In this document: one piece after another, positions 1 through 10,161 of the stretch | Layout of the letters: every line of letters begins with the position of its first letter | Numbering within the stretch: position 1 is the first letter of the stretch | Assembly (NCBI GenBank): GCA_964058845.1 | Contig: CAXKVR010000268.1 | Location: 1 to 32,162, forward strand | Length of the DNA: 32,162 nt | DNA from: Carex sylvatica | Taxonomy: Eukaryota; Streptophyta; Magnoliopsida; Poales; Cyperaceae | Direction: 5' to 3' | Notes under the pieces: generated by a model | What the model was told of the DNA's origin: nothing | Databases searched by the model: none | The model's input: only the letters and a program-made list of their open reading frames with translations | Translations under genes and position numbers: made by a program

Positions 1-1291
1 GGAAGCCGCACAAAGAATATGCATTTTCTACCAAGAAGTTAAAAGGACAAGAGAATAATTATTTTCTAGCTATTACCTATATATAATCCTCTATCGAAAT
101 AGACTCATATCCATAATTAGGCTCATGGCCCTTCAAAATCATTACTTTCTAAAAATGTATTGTCTTGTGAATTTCACCTTTCTTGAAGAGTCCATCTATA
201 AGGTTTTGTAGGTCATGATGTTAGGCTCAATTCCGATTTTAGGGTTGATGGATTTTCTGATTTTGCTAAAAAAAATGAATTTAATGCTAAATTTTCTCTC
301 ATTTGCCAGTTCCGTACGAAGGTCCTAATTTCCAGTTGGTTACTTGAGTCTCTACTTGCTTGTCTTTATCTGCACAGAGGTATATTACTATTTTTTATTT
401 AATAATTACATGACAAATAATATATATGTTATCTTGTTGTTGTTCATTAATTCAATTGCCTTTAACAATTTGAATCCAGGATAAAAATTTTGCTCACATA
501 TCTGCATTCTGTGCCTTTCAACAGCTGTCGAGGTATTCCTCTCATCTTTTTTTAGTTCACAAAACTATATTATGAAATATAATGTCAATGATCAATTTAT
601 ATCGCATAACTAGTGTAGATGCTTAATTTATTATATGGATATGTATATGTGTATACTATATACATATTTTTTTGTTAATCTTGATATGTAGTATTAATTT
701 TTCCATAGCTTCGTGGTCCACTCTTTGCAGTCATCTCAAGAGACGTCTATTTATCCTATTTGAATAACTGTTTTCAATGAAGTACATGAGCTTATTTATG
801 AATGGCAATTATTGGGTATTAATCTGAAAAATTATCAATCGACCTTTTTGGTTGTTTAATCACTTGAATGACTCCACAACTAGAAAATATCTATTATGCA
901 GTCAAAATGCTATACTGAAACTAATTTTGGAGTACAAATTGATATTTACTTTTAAAATTGTCTAATAATAATTTTACATGATTTAGATATTATTTGGAGC
1001 ACAAGTGTTAGTTTTGATGATGTCATAATTTTAAATGTGTCCATAATTATACGAAAAATCTTATAGCCATTAAATTGTTTCAAAAGCATTCTTGTATCTT
1101 TTGTTTGAATAAAAATTGATAAACTCTTCCGAAAATTTCTCTAATAATTATATTTGTAAGTATTATATAATCTCTGTATTTAATTTGATACATTTAATGA
1201 GAAACTAGTGTGCATGAAATTTGACTATATATGGTTGTATTTGCAGTTTATCAGAAACTTATAAATAACATGGAAATTAAATACGGTTTTT

Positions 1292-1381
1292 GTGGAGATA
1301 TCTCATTTTATCAACTGACCTTATTTTATGTTTTCGTGGAGATATCTCATTTCATCAACTGACCTCGTTTTGTGCTTAATA
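1292..1381 (+). repeat. 45-bp tandem duplication
   Basis: GTGGAGATATCTCATTT followed by ATCAACTGACCT occurs twice, 45 bp apart (from 1292 and 1337). The second copy has a few changes. The paralogous region upstream of the second NLR copy (near 20415-20450) has one unit only, so this is a local duplication made after the paralogs split. Confidence 0.7.
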
Positions 1382-1640
1382 CTTCCGTCCGTGGACTATC
1401 GTATTCTATGTTTTTGTTCATATATTGAATGATGCATACCATTTTGTTTCTCAAGTTCAATCATTTTATGAATCGTTTGAATTGATCAGGACTCTAATTG
1501 TAAAATCCCTAATTAAAGTATGGTAATAAAGGTAATAATTTTAAATTGTCCTTAACCTTAGTAATTAGTGAGGAAAAATAATTTACATACTATTACAAAG
1601 TTAGCGTGATAATTAGTAAGGAACAGTAATTAGTACGGTG

Positions 1641-1648
1641 TATTTATA
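1641..1648 (+). promoter_or_regulatory. candidate TATA box of NLR copy A
   Basis: TATTTATA lies about 180 bp before the start codon in a block kept almost unchanged in the second copy (20716-20723). A start site about 30 bp downstream would give a 5' leader of about 150 nt. This is a motif match in AT-rich DNA. The CAG at 1681-1683 would instead fit a leader intron. Confidence 0.3.
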
Positions 1649-1698
1649 GTACTTTTTATTTAATGTTTTATTTTGCATTGCAGATTTGCAATTGTTGG

Positions 1699-1761
1699 AT
1701 GGAGCATGCAGTTGAATTAGATTTGAGGGTGTATTCTGCACGATCAAACTGTTTTAATTAA
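1699..1761 (+). CDS. candidate upstream ORF, 20 codons
   Basis: ATG at 1699 opens 20 codons (MEHAVELDLRVYSARSNCFN) and stops at TAA (1759-1761), 67 nt before the NLR start codon, in the presumed 5' leader. If the leader is transcribed through this point, the ORF could lower translation of the NLR. In the second NLR copy the ATG is GTG and the frame ends earlier at TGA, so the ORF is not conserved. No product or family is recognised with confidence. Confidence 0.3.
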   Translation: MEHAVELDLRVYSARSNCFN

Positions 1762-1828
1762 CCAAACAAGGATAGCAACAGAGAGGGAGAAAATTATTTT
1801 GGTTGATTTTGAGAAAGTAGAAATAGAA

Positions 1829-4377
1829 ATGGATGCCGTACTTTACATGTCTGGTATGGTATCAGACACGGGAAATCTATTTGATTTGCCATCCAACAAT
1901 CTACGGGGACTTTGGGAATTCATGAAGAGCAGTTATTTCAAGGAACTCACTATGGACGAACAGCAGTATATAATTATGATTGTGCGAAAAACAGCCCGAA
2001 AAGTCGGAAAGTTAATAGGTGAGTTTGTTGGACAAGCTAGAAAGGAGTCCTCCAGCTCCCAAAATGATTTGGCAAAAAAATATAGGAAGAAAATTGAAAA
2101 TTTAATCAAAGATTTAATGGACAAAGTCAGGGACCCGCTGGATTACTCATTCATTATGCTCGAAGTTGAAAACAGAGAAGAATATTCAGAAATGATTGGA
2201 AATAGGCTCAACAAGTGGGATACAATAATACAGAATAATAAAGTTAAAAACATTGAAAACATGCTTCTTGAGGAAGCGGATATTTCAAACGGCATAACAC
2301 TCAGAATGATCAAAGCACTCTTCTTTAAGAAAGCTTTTCCAGATCTTTTTAACATGCAGAATGATCAAGAAAGACGCATGTTGTATTACAAGTTACAAAT
2401 GGAACTGGGAAGTCTCAGATATTATATTTCTGAGGCATGCAAAAAACAACCTTTGGCTGTTCTCCTTATAGGGGGGCTCCTTTCACTCAAACCAACGACC
2501 AACAACATTTGGAACATGGTGAAAAATGATCTATACAAGATCAGAGGGCCTAATAAGAAGATTACAACCGACCATATGGGACAAATTTTTACCTACTGCT
2601 ATAATGATTTACCTTACTATCTTCAGTTGTGTTTTCTTTATTTTGCATGTTACCCTATTGGTTTCGAGATTCCAACAACCTCTCTAACTCAGATGTGGAT
2701 TGCTGAAGAATTTGTAGAACAAGAGGATAAACAGATGTCTCTAGAGTCAACTGCAAATAAGTACCTCGACGAACTTGTTCAAAGGTATTCTCAATATTTC
2801 AGAAATTAAAATTCAGTCTTATAATTAAAATTAGTAATAGGATGGTTGCTATTTCAAACATTAGGTTGCGGTTTCCTAAAAAGAGGTCATCAATAAAAAT
2901 TAAATTTCTCTGTTTTATTACAATAAGAGTAGATAATTATCTTTGGTCTACTTGATAATAAAAGCATTATTTTTTTTCTTTTTTATGTAAATTGAGAAAT
3001 TTTGTTCTTTCATGAAAATATATTTGATGTTTAATTATTTTCCTTGTTGCGTGCAGGTCGTTGGTTTTTGTTTCCAAGAGATCAATCGTTGGCACAATAA
3101 AAAGTTGTCGATTACCTCGTTCTATTCATGAATTTGCCATCCAACAATCATCTATGGAAGGGTTTTCGGTTTTCAATCCAAATCAGAAAGAAATTGAATC
3201 CCGGTTCCGTTTATCAATCTATCAAGACAATGAGAGCCAATACACGGAGGTGAATCATATACGTTCTTTTTTAGCTTTTAATTGTGATAGAATTGTTCTT
3301 AGAAGTGCCATGCTCCTCAAAGTGTTGGCACTGAAGAACTCTACAATCACATTAACAACATTACCGGATATGATTTACCTACGGTATCTGAGCTTGAGGG
3401 GTAGTAACATATCTATGCTTCCTGAAAATATAGGAGACATGAAAAATCTTCAAACGTTGGATGTTAGAGATACAAGCATAGATACCCTACCTAAATCTCT
3501 ATGGAATATCAAAACACTTCGCCATGTTTATGTTAATTCAAGCCCCCAAATTAAAGGCCCACCATCTGAAACACATATAGACAACCTATATACCCTGAAA
3601 ACAGTTGCAGCTCATGAGTCGTGGCTAAAAGAGTTTCCCCACTTTCTGATCCACCTTAGAAAATTAGCACTTTCAAATTGGGACAATCTAGAATGGAAAT
3701 TTATTTCTAACCTATTGAGTCACATGGATAATCTGATCTCAATGGCAATTATGGGCAACATTATACCGTCAGAGGCTATTGACACAAGGGCATTTCCTAA
3801 TCTCGAGACGGTCGAATCAATTAAATTAGAGGGAGAATGGATTTGTCGAAAACTTCTCATAGATAATGTTAAATTTTCACCAAATCTTACAAAGCTCACC
3901 CTAACCAAATCCGGTTTGAAAGAAGACCCCATGCCTACTCTAGAAAGACTACAAGCTCTGAAATTTCTGAGTTTAAAAGATGAAGCATACACAGGGAAGC
4001 AAATGGTTTGCTCCACAAATGGATTTCCACAGTTACAGTTCTTAGAACTTTCGAAATTGGAGAACTTGGAGATTTGGGTGGTGGGATGGAAGGCTTTGTT
4101 AAAGCTTAGCACATTGCGTCTTGTTCATTGCCGGAAACTCAACCAGCTTCCTAATTTCCATTTTGTTACTATTGATGATATCGATGATGAGGATATCGAT
4201 GATCATTGCTGGAAACCCAACCAGCTTCCTAATTTCCATTTTGTTGCTATTAGTGATGATGATGATGATATCGATGATGATGACGATGATAATGACAATG
4301 ATGATGATGATGATGATATCGATGATGATGACGATGATAATGACAATGATAATGATGATGATGATATCTCTCATTGA
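1829..4377 (+). CDS. CC-NB-LRR-type disease resistance protein (RPP13/RPM1-like), P-loop-less, copy A
   Basis: Two exons, 1829-2784 and 3057-4377, join in phase 2 to give 758 codons without a stop. The start is the ATG of MDAVLYM; an in-frame TTG at 1799 is not a plausible plant start. Residues 1-90 look like a decayed Rx-type coiled coil. QPLAVLLIGGLLS (207-219) matches the GLPL block, CFLYFACYP (268-276) RNBS-D and MWIAEEFVE (289-297) the winged-helix strand. LRRs start near LLKVLAL (405) and run to about 675. No P-loop (GxGGxGKTT), kinase-2 (DDVW) or RNBS-B is visible between the coiled coil and the RNBS-C-like KKAFP block. The MHD position reads LPR (338-340). The last 41 residues contain 30 Asp. 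Intact CNL proteins are usually about 850-950 residues. In the family such proteins are intracellular immune receptors; without an ATP-binding loop this one cannot be assumed to switch normally. It could be a decoy, a regulator or a gene in decay. Confidence 0.8.
2785..3056 (+). other. intron of NLR copy A
   Basis: The 272-bp GT-AG intron begins GTATTC after CAAAG and ends TTGTTGCGTGCAG. Joining AG (2783-2784) to G (3057) restores an Arg codon and the family-typical run LDELVQR-SLVFVSKR. The paralog has the same boundaries with a transposon inside. The empty target TTGATAATA is at 2952-2960. Confidence 0.85.
4126..4281 (+). repeat. 78-bp coding tandem duplication at the NLR C-terminus
   Basis: Two units start at 4126 and 4204, 78 bp apart, each encoding a His-Cys start followed by NQLPNFHFV and then acidic residues. 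The duplication adds 26 residues in frame. It is absent from the second NLR copy, which ends with a different short tail (stop at 23704-23706). Confidence 0.75.
4252..4368 (+). repeat. GAT-rich coding microsatellite/minisatellite
   Basis: A run of GAT with scattered GAC, AAT and ATC codons, read in frame as Asp with some Asn and Ile. Within it a 48-bp unit (start ATCGATGATGATGACGATG) occurs at 4270 and 4318. It encodes most of the acidic tail of copy A. Period-3 slippage keeps the frame, so length variation between individuals is likely. Confidence 0.85.
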
Positions 4378-5430
4378 AATGCTCCATTCAACCTCTTGGT
4401 TTGATTCAGTTCGAATTGTCTTGTGTGTGTGTTTGTGTGTGTGCGCGCATGTACTGTATCCCTTATTCTTTATGTATAGTGTGCTCTTTGTATCAGTGTG
4501 ATAATTATAATAATGTATGTTGAGATTATATCAAGTAAATTAATGTTTTCAAAGGATATATATGGTGTTCCCATTTAAATCAAATGGTATATATTTACTC
4601 TTTTATTATTTTTATTTTTTTTATTATGCATGCATTGTTTTTATTCTTAAAGAGTGTCTTGATTTACTCGAGAGCATATATAGTAACAAAATTTGCAAAT
4701 AATTCATATATGTGTATGAATTATTATTTCCATGTACTTTTCTATACAAACAAACAAATTATACATATTCTTGGAATCATCTTTAAACTTTCCACAGTTT
4801 ATTTTTCTTTTAGGGGCGTATATTCTCATAGTCATTGGACCAAATTCGTCTGATGTCTGATCAAATCGCTCGATTAGCACGAATCTTAAAGCAGATTGAA
4901 TGTCTCTGATCAGACATCAGATTAATTAAATTAGATATAATGCCTATCAGAATATCTCCCTCCCAAAAGGGTAGGAGTTGAGGAATAAATAGTTCGGCTA
5001 TACTTTATTTGTTTTTGCTGCTGCATTTTTATATTGGCAACACCCAATGAGTATTTCAAAAAAGAAAAAGGAAAATTTCTGCCAGAATAATGCGATGCCA
5101 TGCAGTGCTTGCATTGTATATATTTTATTTTGAAGTAGCGGTACTGTATTTAAAATGTTGCTTATGATATGAGACGTTTAAGCATAGGTTTATATAATCT
5201 TTTAGTCCTTAATAATGATGCAATTAAGTACCGGATGTTGGCACATTCTGATCAGATGCAGTTAGAATTTTGTAATACAAAAATCTGGTACCCAATTAAC
5301 ACCAACTGAGAACTCACCCGGGAATTTAGCCCTCAACACTAATTAATCAACTAACTATTTTACACTAAAAAAAATCCAGAAAAGCTATCAATCATCCATT
5401 ATTTTCAGGCAAAAAAATAAAATATAAACC
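4378..5430 (+). repeat. 3'-flank of NLR copy A, shared with copy D
   Basis: Non-coding. Homologous to about 23707-24490. Shared landmarks are CCCATTTAAATCAAATGGTA (4569), AGTTCGGCTA (4990) and AAAGCTATCAATCATCCAT (5380). A TG-rich run at 4421-4449 and AATAAT-type motifs near 4507 fall where a 3' UTR and poly(A) signal would lie, but no single signal can be chosen. Homology to copy D ends near 5430. Confidence 0.65.
4849..4921. repeat. 15-bp-arm hairpin
   Basis: TCTGATGTCTGATCA (4849-4863) is the perfect reverse complement of 4907-4921, with a 43-nt spacer, in the 3' flank of NLR copy A. The matching place in copy D (near 24150-24200) lacks the perfect arms. It may be a small foldback insertion; no function is shown. 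Confidence 0.6.
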
Positions 5431-7423
5431 ATAAATAGAACAAAATGCTAAAGAGCACAGATGGTTTTAAATGGGCTAACGGACCCGATCACGATCTTCT
5501 TGACCTAACCCCAGTGATTTTCTGTGCATTTGCTATTCCCTCCTCATCTGAGAAATGTAAATTTCACAAGGACTTAATAAAAAAATGCTACACAATACAT
5601 TTGTTATAAATTGCAAGAGATAATTCCTCCCTTACGTAAAGTATATAAATTCAAGTATAACAACAATACCAGTAACATTTAAGAATATTAATCTATTATC
5701 AAATACTCGATACACTTTCCAGTAAGGAATTCCTCAAATTTAGAGATCGCTGATCTGCAACAATTACCTGACAGCCAGATTACTCAAATTCGTATAATTT
5801 TCGTAATAATTTATTGACCCGCTTTACACAGTTTTTTGCTTATACTAAGAAGCCTAAAATGTGAAGGGTTGATATCCACTAACAACAGCTTAAATTGGCA
5901 ACTCTTTTTCAATTCAACTCGAAAAGATTTTTATATATTGAAAAAGATTTTTATATATTGAAAAATTTTAGAGACATGTTGTTAGCCTTCTAGACTGGTT
6001 TGTGCATCAATTTTCATGAATTTGAATGTTATTTGGTATTAAATCAAATGTTGTCAAGTCATTTGACAATCGATGAAACTTGCATCAGATTTCATCAGTT
6101 TTCATGTGCATGATGTGCATAAAGTATAGATTACATTTCAATTACCGGATTTCAAAATTACAAATCACTTTAGACAATTGCAAAAATTGTCCAATTAATC
6201 TGTTGTCAATTCATTTTCAGGTCGAGTCACGTCGGTAAATTTACAAATCAATTGAAACCAATCTTAGAATTACAAAGAGATACCAGAAACGTACCCCAAA
6301 ACTGCGTGAAAATGCGTAAGAAGAAGTTGATGTTGCAGGAAACATTATATGCCATGACAGGTGGCAGACGCTTCACCAGCATATCCACAGTAAAAACCCG
6401 TCCCAGGAACTGCTTTCCACAAAACATCACCAGTTAGTGTACTAGTAAACCAAAAAAAAGCCCACAACAAACCATAAATTAAACAAAAAAATCAATAATA
6501 AATAAAGGGGGAATTTCATGTATCCCCCTAAAAACCTTGAAATTACGTATTTCCCCCGCTAAAATTCATTATATCATATTTACCCTTCTAAAGTTCAAGA
6601 ACTCACAAATTTACCCAATTTACTGAATTTTCTAATAAAACTCATTTTAAATAAATTACCCATTTTACCCTTTTTCCTTTACTTTTGTGCCATTGTTGTG
6701 TGTTAAGATTCGTGCCATTGCCTTCAGTTAGATTAAAATTTTGCCGTCAACTAAGGATACCTCCCACAATCTCCTTCCTTCTATTGAACGAACCAGCCTC
6801 TCTCTCTCTCTCCCTCCCTCCCTCCCGTCCGCATCCTTTTTCAACTAGAGTATCTGGAGCGACCTCAATTCCTCATTTCTAACTTCCATGTCCTCGTTGG
6901 TTTTTTTACTAAGGTTTCATTCCTGATCTAATTTTCATTCAAAATCTTGAAGGTTGAATCAAGGTCATCCATATTTTTCTTGGTAGTAGAGCGGGTATTC
7001 ATATATCTTCTAAATGTTTCTTTTTACGATCACAATTGCTGTGATTCTTGCTTCTATTTTTAATGCTTGTTTATCAGTACCCCCTAGCTATATTATAAGT
7101 CATAATCCAAGTTCTCAGCTTGGAAAAGAATAATTTTGTTTTATTGGGCTTAGGCCCAAAATAATCGCTAGCAGGCCCAATTAAATCTAACCTTTTTTAT
7201 GAATTCAGATCCGGAAACGTATCCTCCCAGTACCATAAAAGATTCCCCTCACTTTACAGTTTGAGATTAATTCTAACCCGCTTTGAGATTAGGGCTAGTG
7301 CAGGGACAGTACTAATTTGCTTTAAAATTCGTGCCAAATTAAAAAGAACGATCCAGATCCACAAATTTTAAAAGATTCCCTATTACTGTACCGAAGACGA
7401 TCTGAAGAGTCCTTGTCCTCTGT
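5431..7423. other. intergenic stretch without recognisable gene
   Basis: I see no gene here. It holds a 20-bp direct tandem pair (5921-5940 and 5941-5960), a CT-rich low-complexity tract (6798-6826) and AT-rich sequence. Open frames of about 60 codons on both strands near 6250-6437 overlap each other and match no family I recognise. Confidence 0.5.
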
Positions 7424-7537
7424 GGTAACATAATATTTCTGTTTAGATCAGGACTGTGCAATCAGAATTCGGGTCCTTTAATATTCGTGCGGATTCTAAT
7501 CGGACGATCCGGATCTAAACAGAAATAATCCATTACC
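7424..7537. mobile_element. small inverted-repeat element (MITE-like), member 1
   Basis: The left end GGTAACATAATATTTCTG and the right end (reverse complement GGTAATGGATTATTTCTG) continue into a shared GTTTAGATC, giving arms of about 26 bp with few mismatches over 114 bp. The same arms flank a 128-bp sequence at 24954-25081, so this looks like a dispersed family. No target-site duplication could be assigned. Confidence 0.55.
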
Positions 7538-8599
7538 CAAGGTGAAACCATTCGATCCAAGTAAATATTTATGCCAACTTGATTCATGCGAATCTTAAAG
7601 AAGATCAACCGCATCGGATGGATCATAAGTTGATAAATAAAAAAGAGACAGCATAGCAATAGCAAGGAAAGTTTTCATGCTCCGCTTATATGAGATTATA
7701 ATTTCTTCTTGGTTTGTCATACAATTCAACGAACTTAATTGCATAATCAAATTTACTGTCTAACTACAACAACCATCAAATCAAAAATGCCAAAATTGAC
7801 AAAATCCTACCCAATCAAATGTTATTAGCTCATCGTATACTTCTCTAGTGGCGGGTTTTCAGTGATTTTTATTAATACCCTAAAAAAGAACAAATCTGCC
7901 TCCAATTTCAGTTTTTTTTTTTTTTTTTTTTAAATTGCCCCAACAGCCTGAGATAGGGGCGATCCAATTTTCTACCTGACCGCCCATAGACCGGGCGGTC
8001 CTCTATTTTCTTTTTTTTTCTTTTTTTTAGAGATCTTAATATTTTTCATGTTTTCTTGTTTAGGGTGCCACAATATAAGACATTTGATATATTTATGAGT
8101 GATGTCGTAACTCTTTATAACTTTCATTTGATTTGTCAGTTGGATATAATAAGTCTAAATATAACACTAATTAAAGACTTGACCTTGATTCTTAATAATT
8201 TATTTTATTATAAATATACACAAGAAAATATGATTAGATTGCCTCAATGATGTCAACTTCTTTTATTTATTTTAGAGAATAATTGGATTTATTTGATTAT
8301 TATAAATATATATCATTTGCTTGAATAAGCAAACGCACACAATAAATAGTAAATGCATTTTAAAATAATTATATGATTATTTCTTGAATAATCTGTTAGG
8401 CTTTTGACTAAAAAAAATACCGATCGTTGTATGTCTACCGTGGATAGAAAACTTAAATTGAATTTTTGAGGCACTAAATGACTTTTTTTTTGCAACTCTA
8501 ATGCTTCGGATGCCCGGGGGTTCCCCCCGACACAAAATCCAGATCCGTCTCTTCCCCCCCCTTTTCGAAAAGTGGTCATACGCGCAACGAACAAGTAGA
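7538..8599. other. intergenic stretch; poly-T run and GC-rich hairpin
   Basis: No gene recognised. A T run lies at about 7911-7931. It is followed by a short GC-rich patch with a perfect 8-bp hairpin, GACCGCCC (7978-7985) with GGGCGGTC (7993-8000). The T run may be the reversed poly(A) of a retroposed sequence, but no source is identifiable. A C-rich patch lies at 8513-8560. Confidence 0.4.
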
Positions 8600-10030
8600 G
8601 AGCTCCAAAAGCCAACACATTTAACTAGTGTATATTTTTTCCTAGAAGTTGTACCTTGCCATAAGAATCTATTTCTAATTGTTAATTGTCTAAGTAATGT
8701 TTTAGGAGATCTATATAAAGAAAGAGTGTATAAAGAAATTGTAGCTATACATAATTAATCAAAGTGAACCTCCCCCTAATGATAATAATTGTCCCTTCCA
8801 ATTAGGTAATCATTTTTCTACTTTATCAATCAAAAATTGCCAATCAGCAACTGTCAATTTACTATCTTTTAACAGTAAACCTAAATATTATAAAGGAAAT
8901 GATCATACTTTACATTGGAATGTACTAGCAAAATTCCCTCCTTCAGTATGAATAGGGTACAATTCTGTTTTGAAAAGATTCATTTTGACATCCAAAAGAG
9001 CTTCAAAACTCATCATTGCCCACCATACTCATGCCACATTCTCATGAGTAGCTTTGAGGAATATTATTGTGTCATCAGCATAATAACAATTAGCAATAGC
9101 TTTACCCTCTAAACAAGGAGAACCTAATCCTATAAGTCTATTAGCTTGCCTAGCTTCCTTTATGAAAAATCTTACATAATGTGTCTGCTACTAAGATAAA
9201 GAGGAAAGGAGACAAAGGGTCACCTTGTCTAACACATCTTTTTACTATAAAAATAAGGCGTTAGTTCTCCATTAAAATTAATGCATGATTGGGAGCTATA
9301 TATAACCGGTCCTTAACCCATCGTACCCATTTACTACCAAAACCCCTACTTTCAAGTATTTTTAAAATATAATCCCAGTGTATTTTATCATATGCCTTCT
9401 TGAAATATACTTTTATCACAACCCCAGCCTCTTGTGTACATTTTCTATGATGAATTAATTCCTGACCTACTTGACAACCGCTGTCAAGAATTTTTTTTTA
9501 AAATGAATTAATTCCTGAATTATTATGACATTATCCAAAATATATCTATTTTTGATAAATGCAGATTGACTAAGATCAATAATATTTGTCATTACATTCT
9601 CTAATCTATTAGTTAAAATTTTGAAAATTATCTTAAAACTACAATTAACTAACTAATAGGTCTAAACTTACTAATAACATGAGCATCTTTGTCTTTTTCC
9701 TTAGAGATAAGACATATAATAGATCTATTAATTTTATGCAGATCAAGTGTGTTATTGTAAAAATGAGAGCATAAAGTAACTAGATTTGTTTTTACTATGT
9801 CCCAAAATTGTTGGCAAAAGATAAAGGAGTAGGTTTTGATCTCTAATTCTGATCTTTGATGAAGCAAACATTGCATCTTTGATTTCTCATTCTGAGATAG
9901 GTTTTTCTAGGTGAATTATATCTATATCTAATACCTTATCCGTGAGGTCCCAAAAATCATCATTGAGTTTGGCAAATTTGGTACGAGGTTCTCCCAGTAA
10001 CTGTTTATAAAAGTCAACTGCATATTGTTT
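8600..10030 (-). mobile_element. dead plant LINE (L1-type) reverse transcriptase
   Basis: Minus-strand reading in three shifting frames gives the plant L1 reverse transcriptase blocks in order: AVDFYKQLLGEP (near 10020-9985), FWDIVKTNLVTL with IICLISKEKD and FRPIS (9876-9649), LSQSAFIKNRYILDNV (near 9570-9520), GVVIKVYFKKAYDK (near 9420-9380), RQGDPLSPFLF (near 9232-9200), CYYADDTIIFLKA (YADD codons at 9071-9082), and the downstream block with LPNWKGQLLSLGGG (near 8810-8770). The motif A catalytic Asp is Tyr (VYF in place of VDF), and there are many stops and frame changes. It cannot be active. No endonuclease domain or poly(A) tail was identified. Confidence 0.85.
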
Positions 10031-10034
10031 CATA

Positions 10035-10161
10035 TCACTTTAGTAGTCAACTGCATGTAATTCGTCTATAACCTGAAAGCTGTAATATGAAAAAAATAGT
10101 GTTAAGATCTCCTGCCTCTAATCACTTTCAAAGTCAACTGCATGTAATTCGTCTATAACCT
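10035..10161. repeat. 87-bp-spaced direct repeat beside the LINE
   Basis: ATCACTTT, three variable bases, then AGTCAACTGCATGTAATTCG and ten more identical bases occur at 10035-10074 and again at 10122-10161. A shorter match, AGTCAACTGCAT, lies within the LINE near 10013. On the minus strand the repeats read VIDELHAVD beside the LINE AVDFYK block, so this is probably a local duplication inside the element's linker region. Confidence 0.6.

Larger units (their letters stand above)
90..1683 (+). repeat. NLR 5'-flank module, copy A
   Basis: Non-coding upstream region shared with about 19100-20756 in front of the second NLR copy. It is partly shared with the gene-less modules at 16160-16545 and 16560-18290. 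Landmarks occur in the same order in the copies: GGCTCAATTCC near 211, CTGCACAGAGG near 370, GTGCCTTTCAACAG near 510, CAAAGCGAGG-type sequence in the C and D copies, and TACATTTAATGAGAAA near 1190. Short open stretches in it are not conserved between copies, so I see no protein gene. It ends at TTTGCATTGCAG (1681-1683), which could be a splice acceptor or simply sequence near the transcription start. Confidence 0.75.

Noticed and set aside
1799..1828. NLR copy A starting at a TTG codon at 1799
   Set aside because: Plant translation uses ATG. The ATG at 1829 aligns with the ATG at 20903 of copy D, and the upstream in-frame codons are leader.
1636..2820. An upstream exon supplying the missing P-loop
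   Set aside because: I read the upstream flanks of both copies and found no GxGGxGKTT-like coding sequence. The region has frequent stops and is not conserved as codons.
4099..4501. Ile-rich minus-strand and Met/Ile-rich plus-strand frames over the GAT tract
   Set aside because: They are off-frame readings of the GAT/ATC repeat inside exon 2 of the NLR gene.
6248..6437. Opposed 60-codon frames
   Set aside because: Both strands are open over the same DNA by chance; no motif, start context or homology is recognised.
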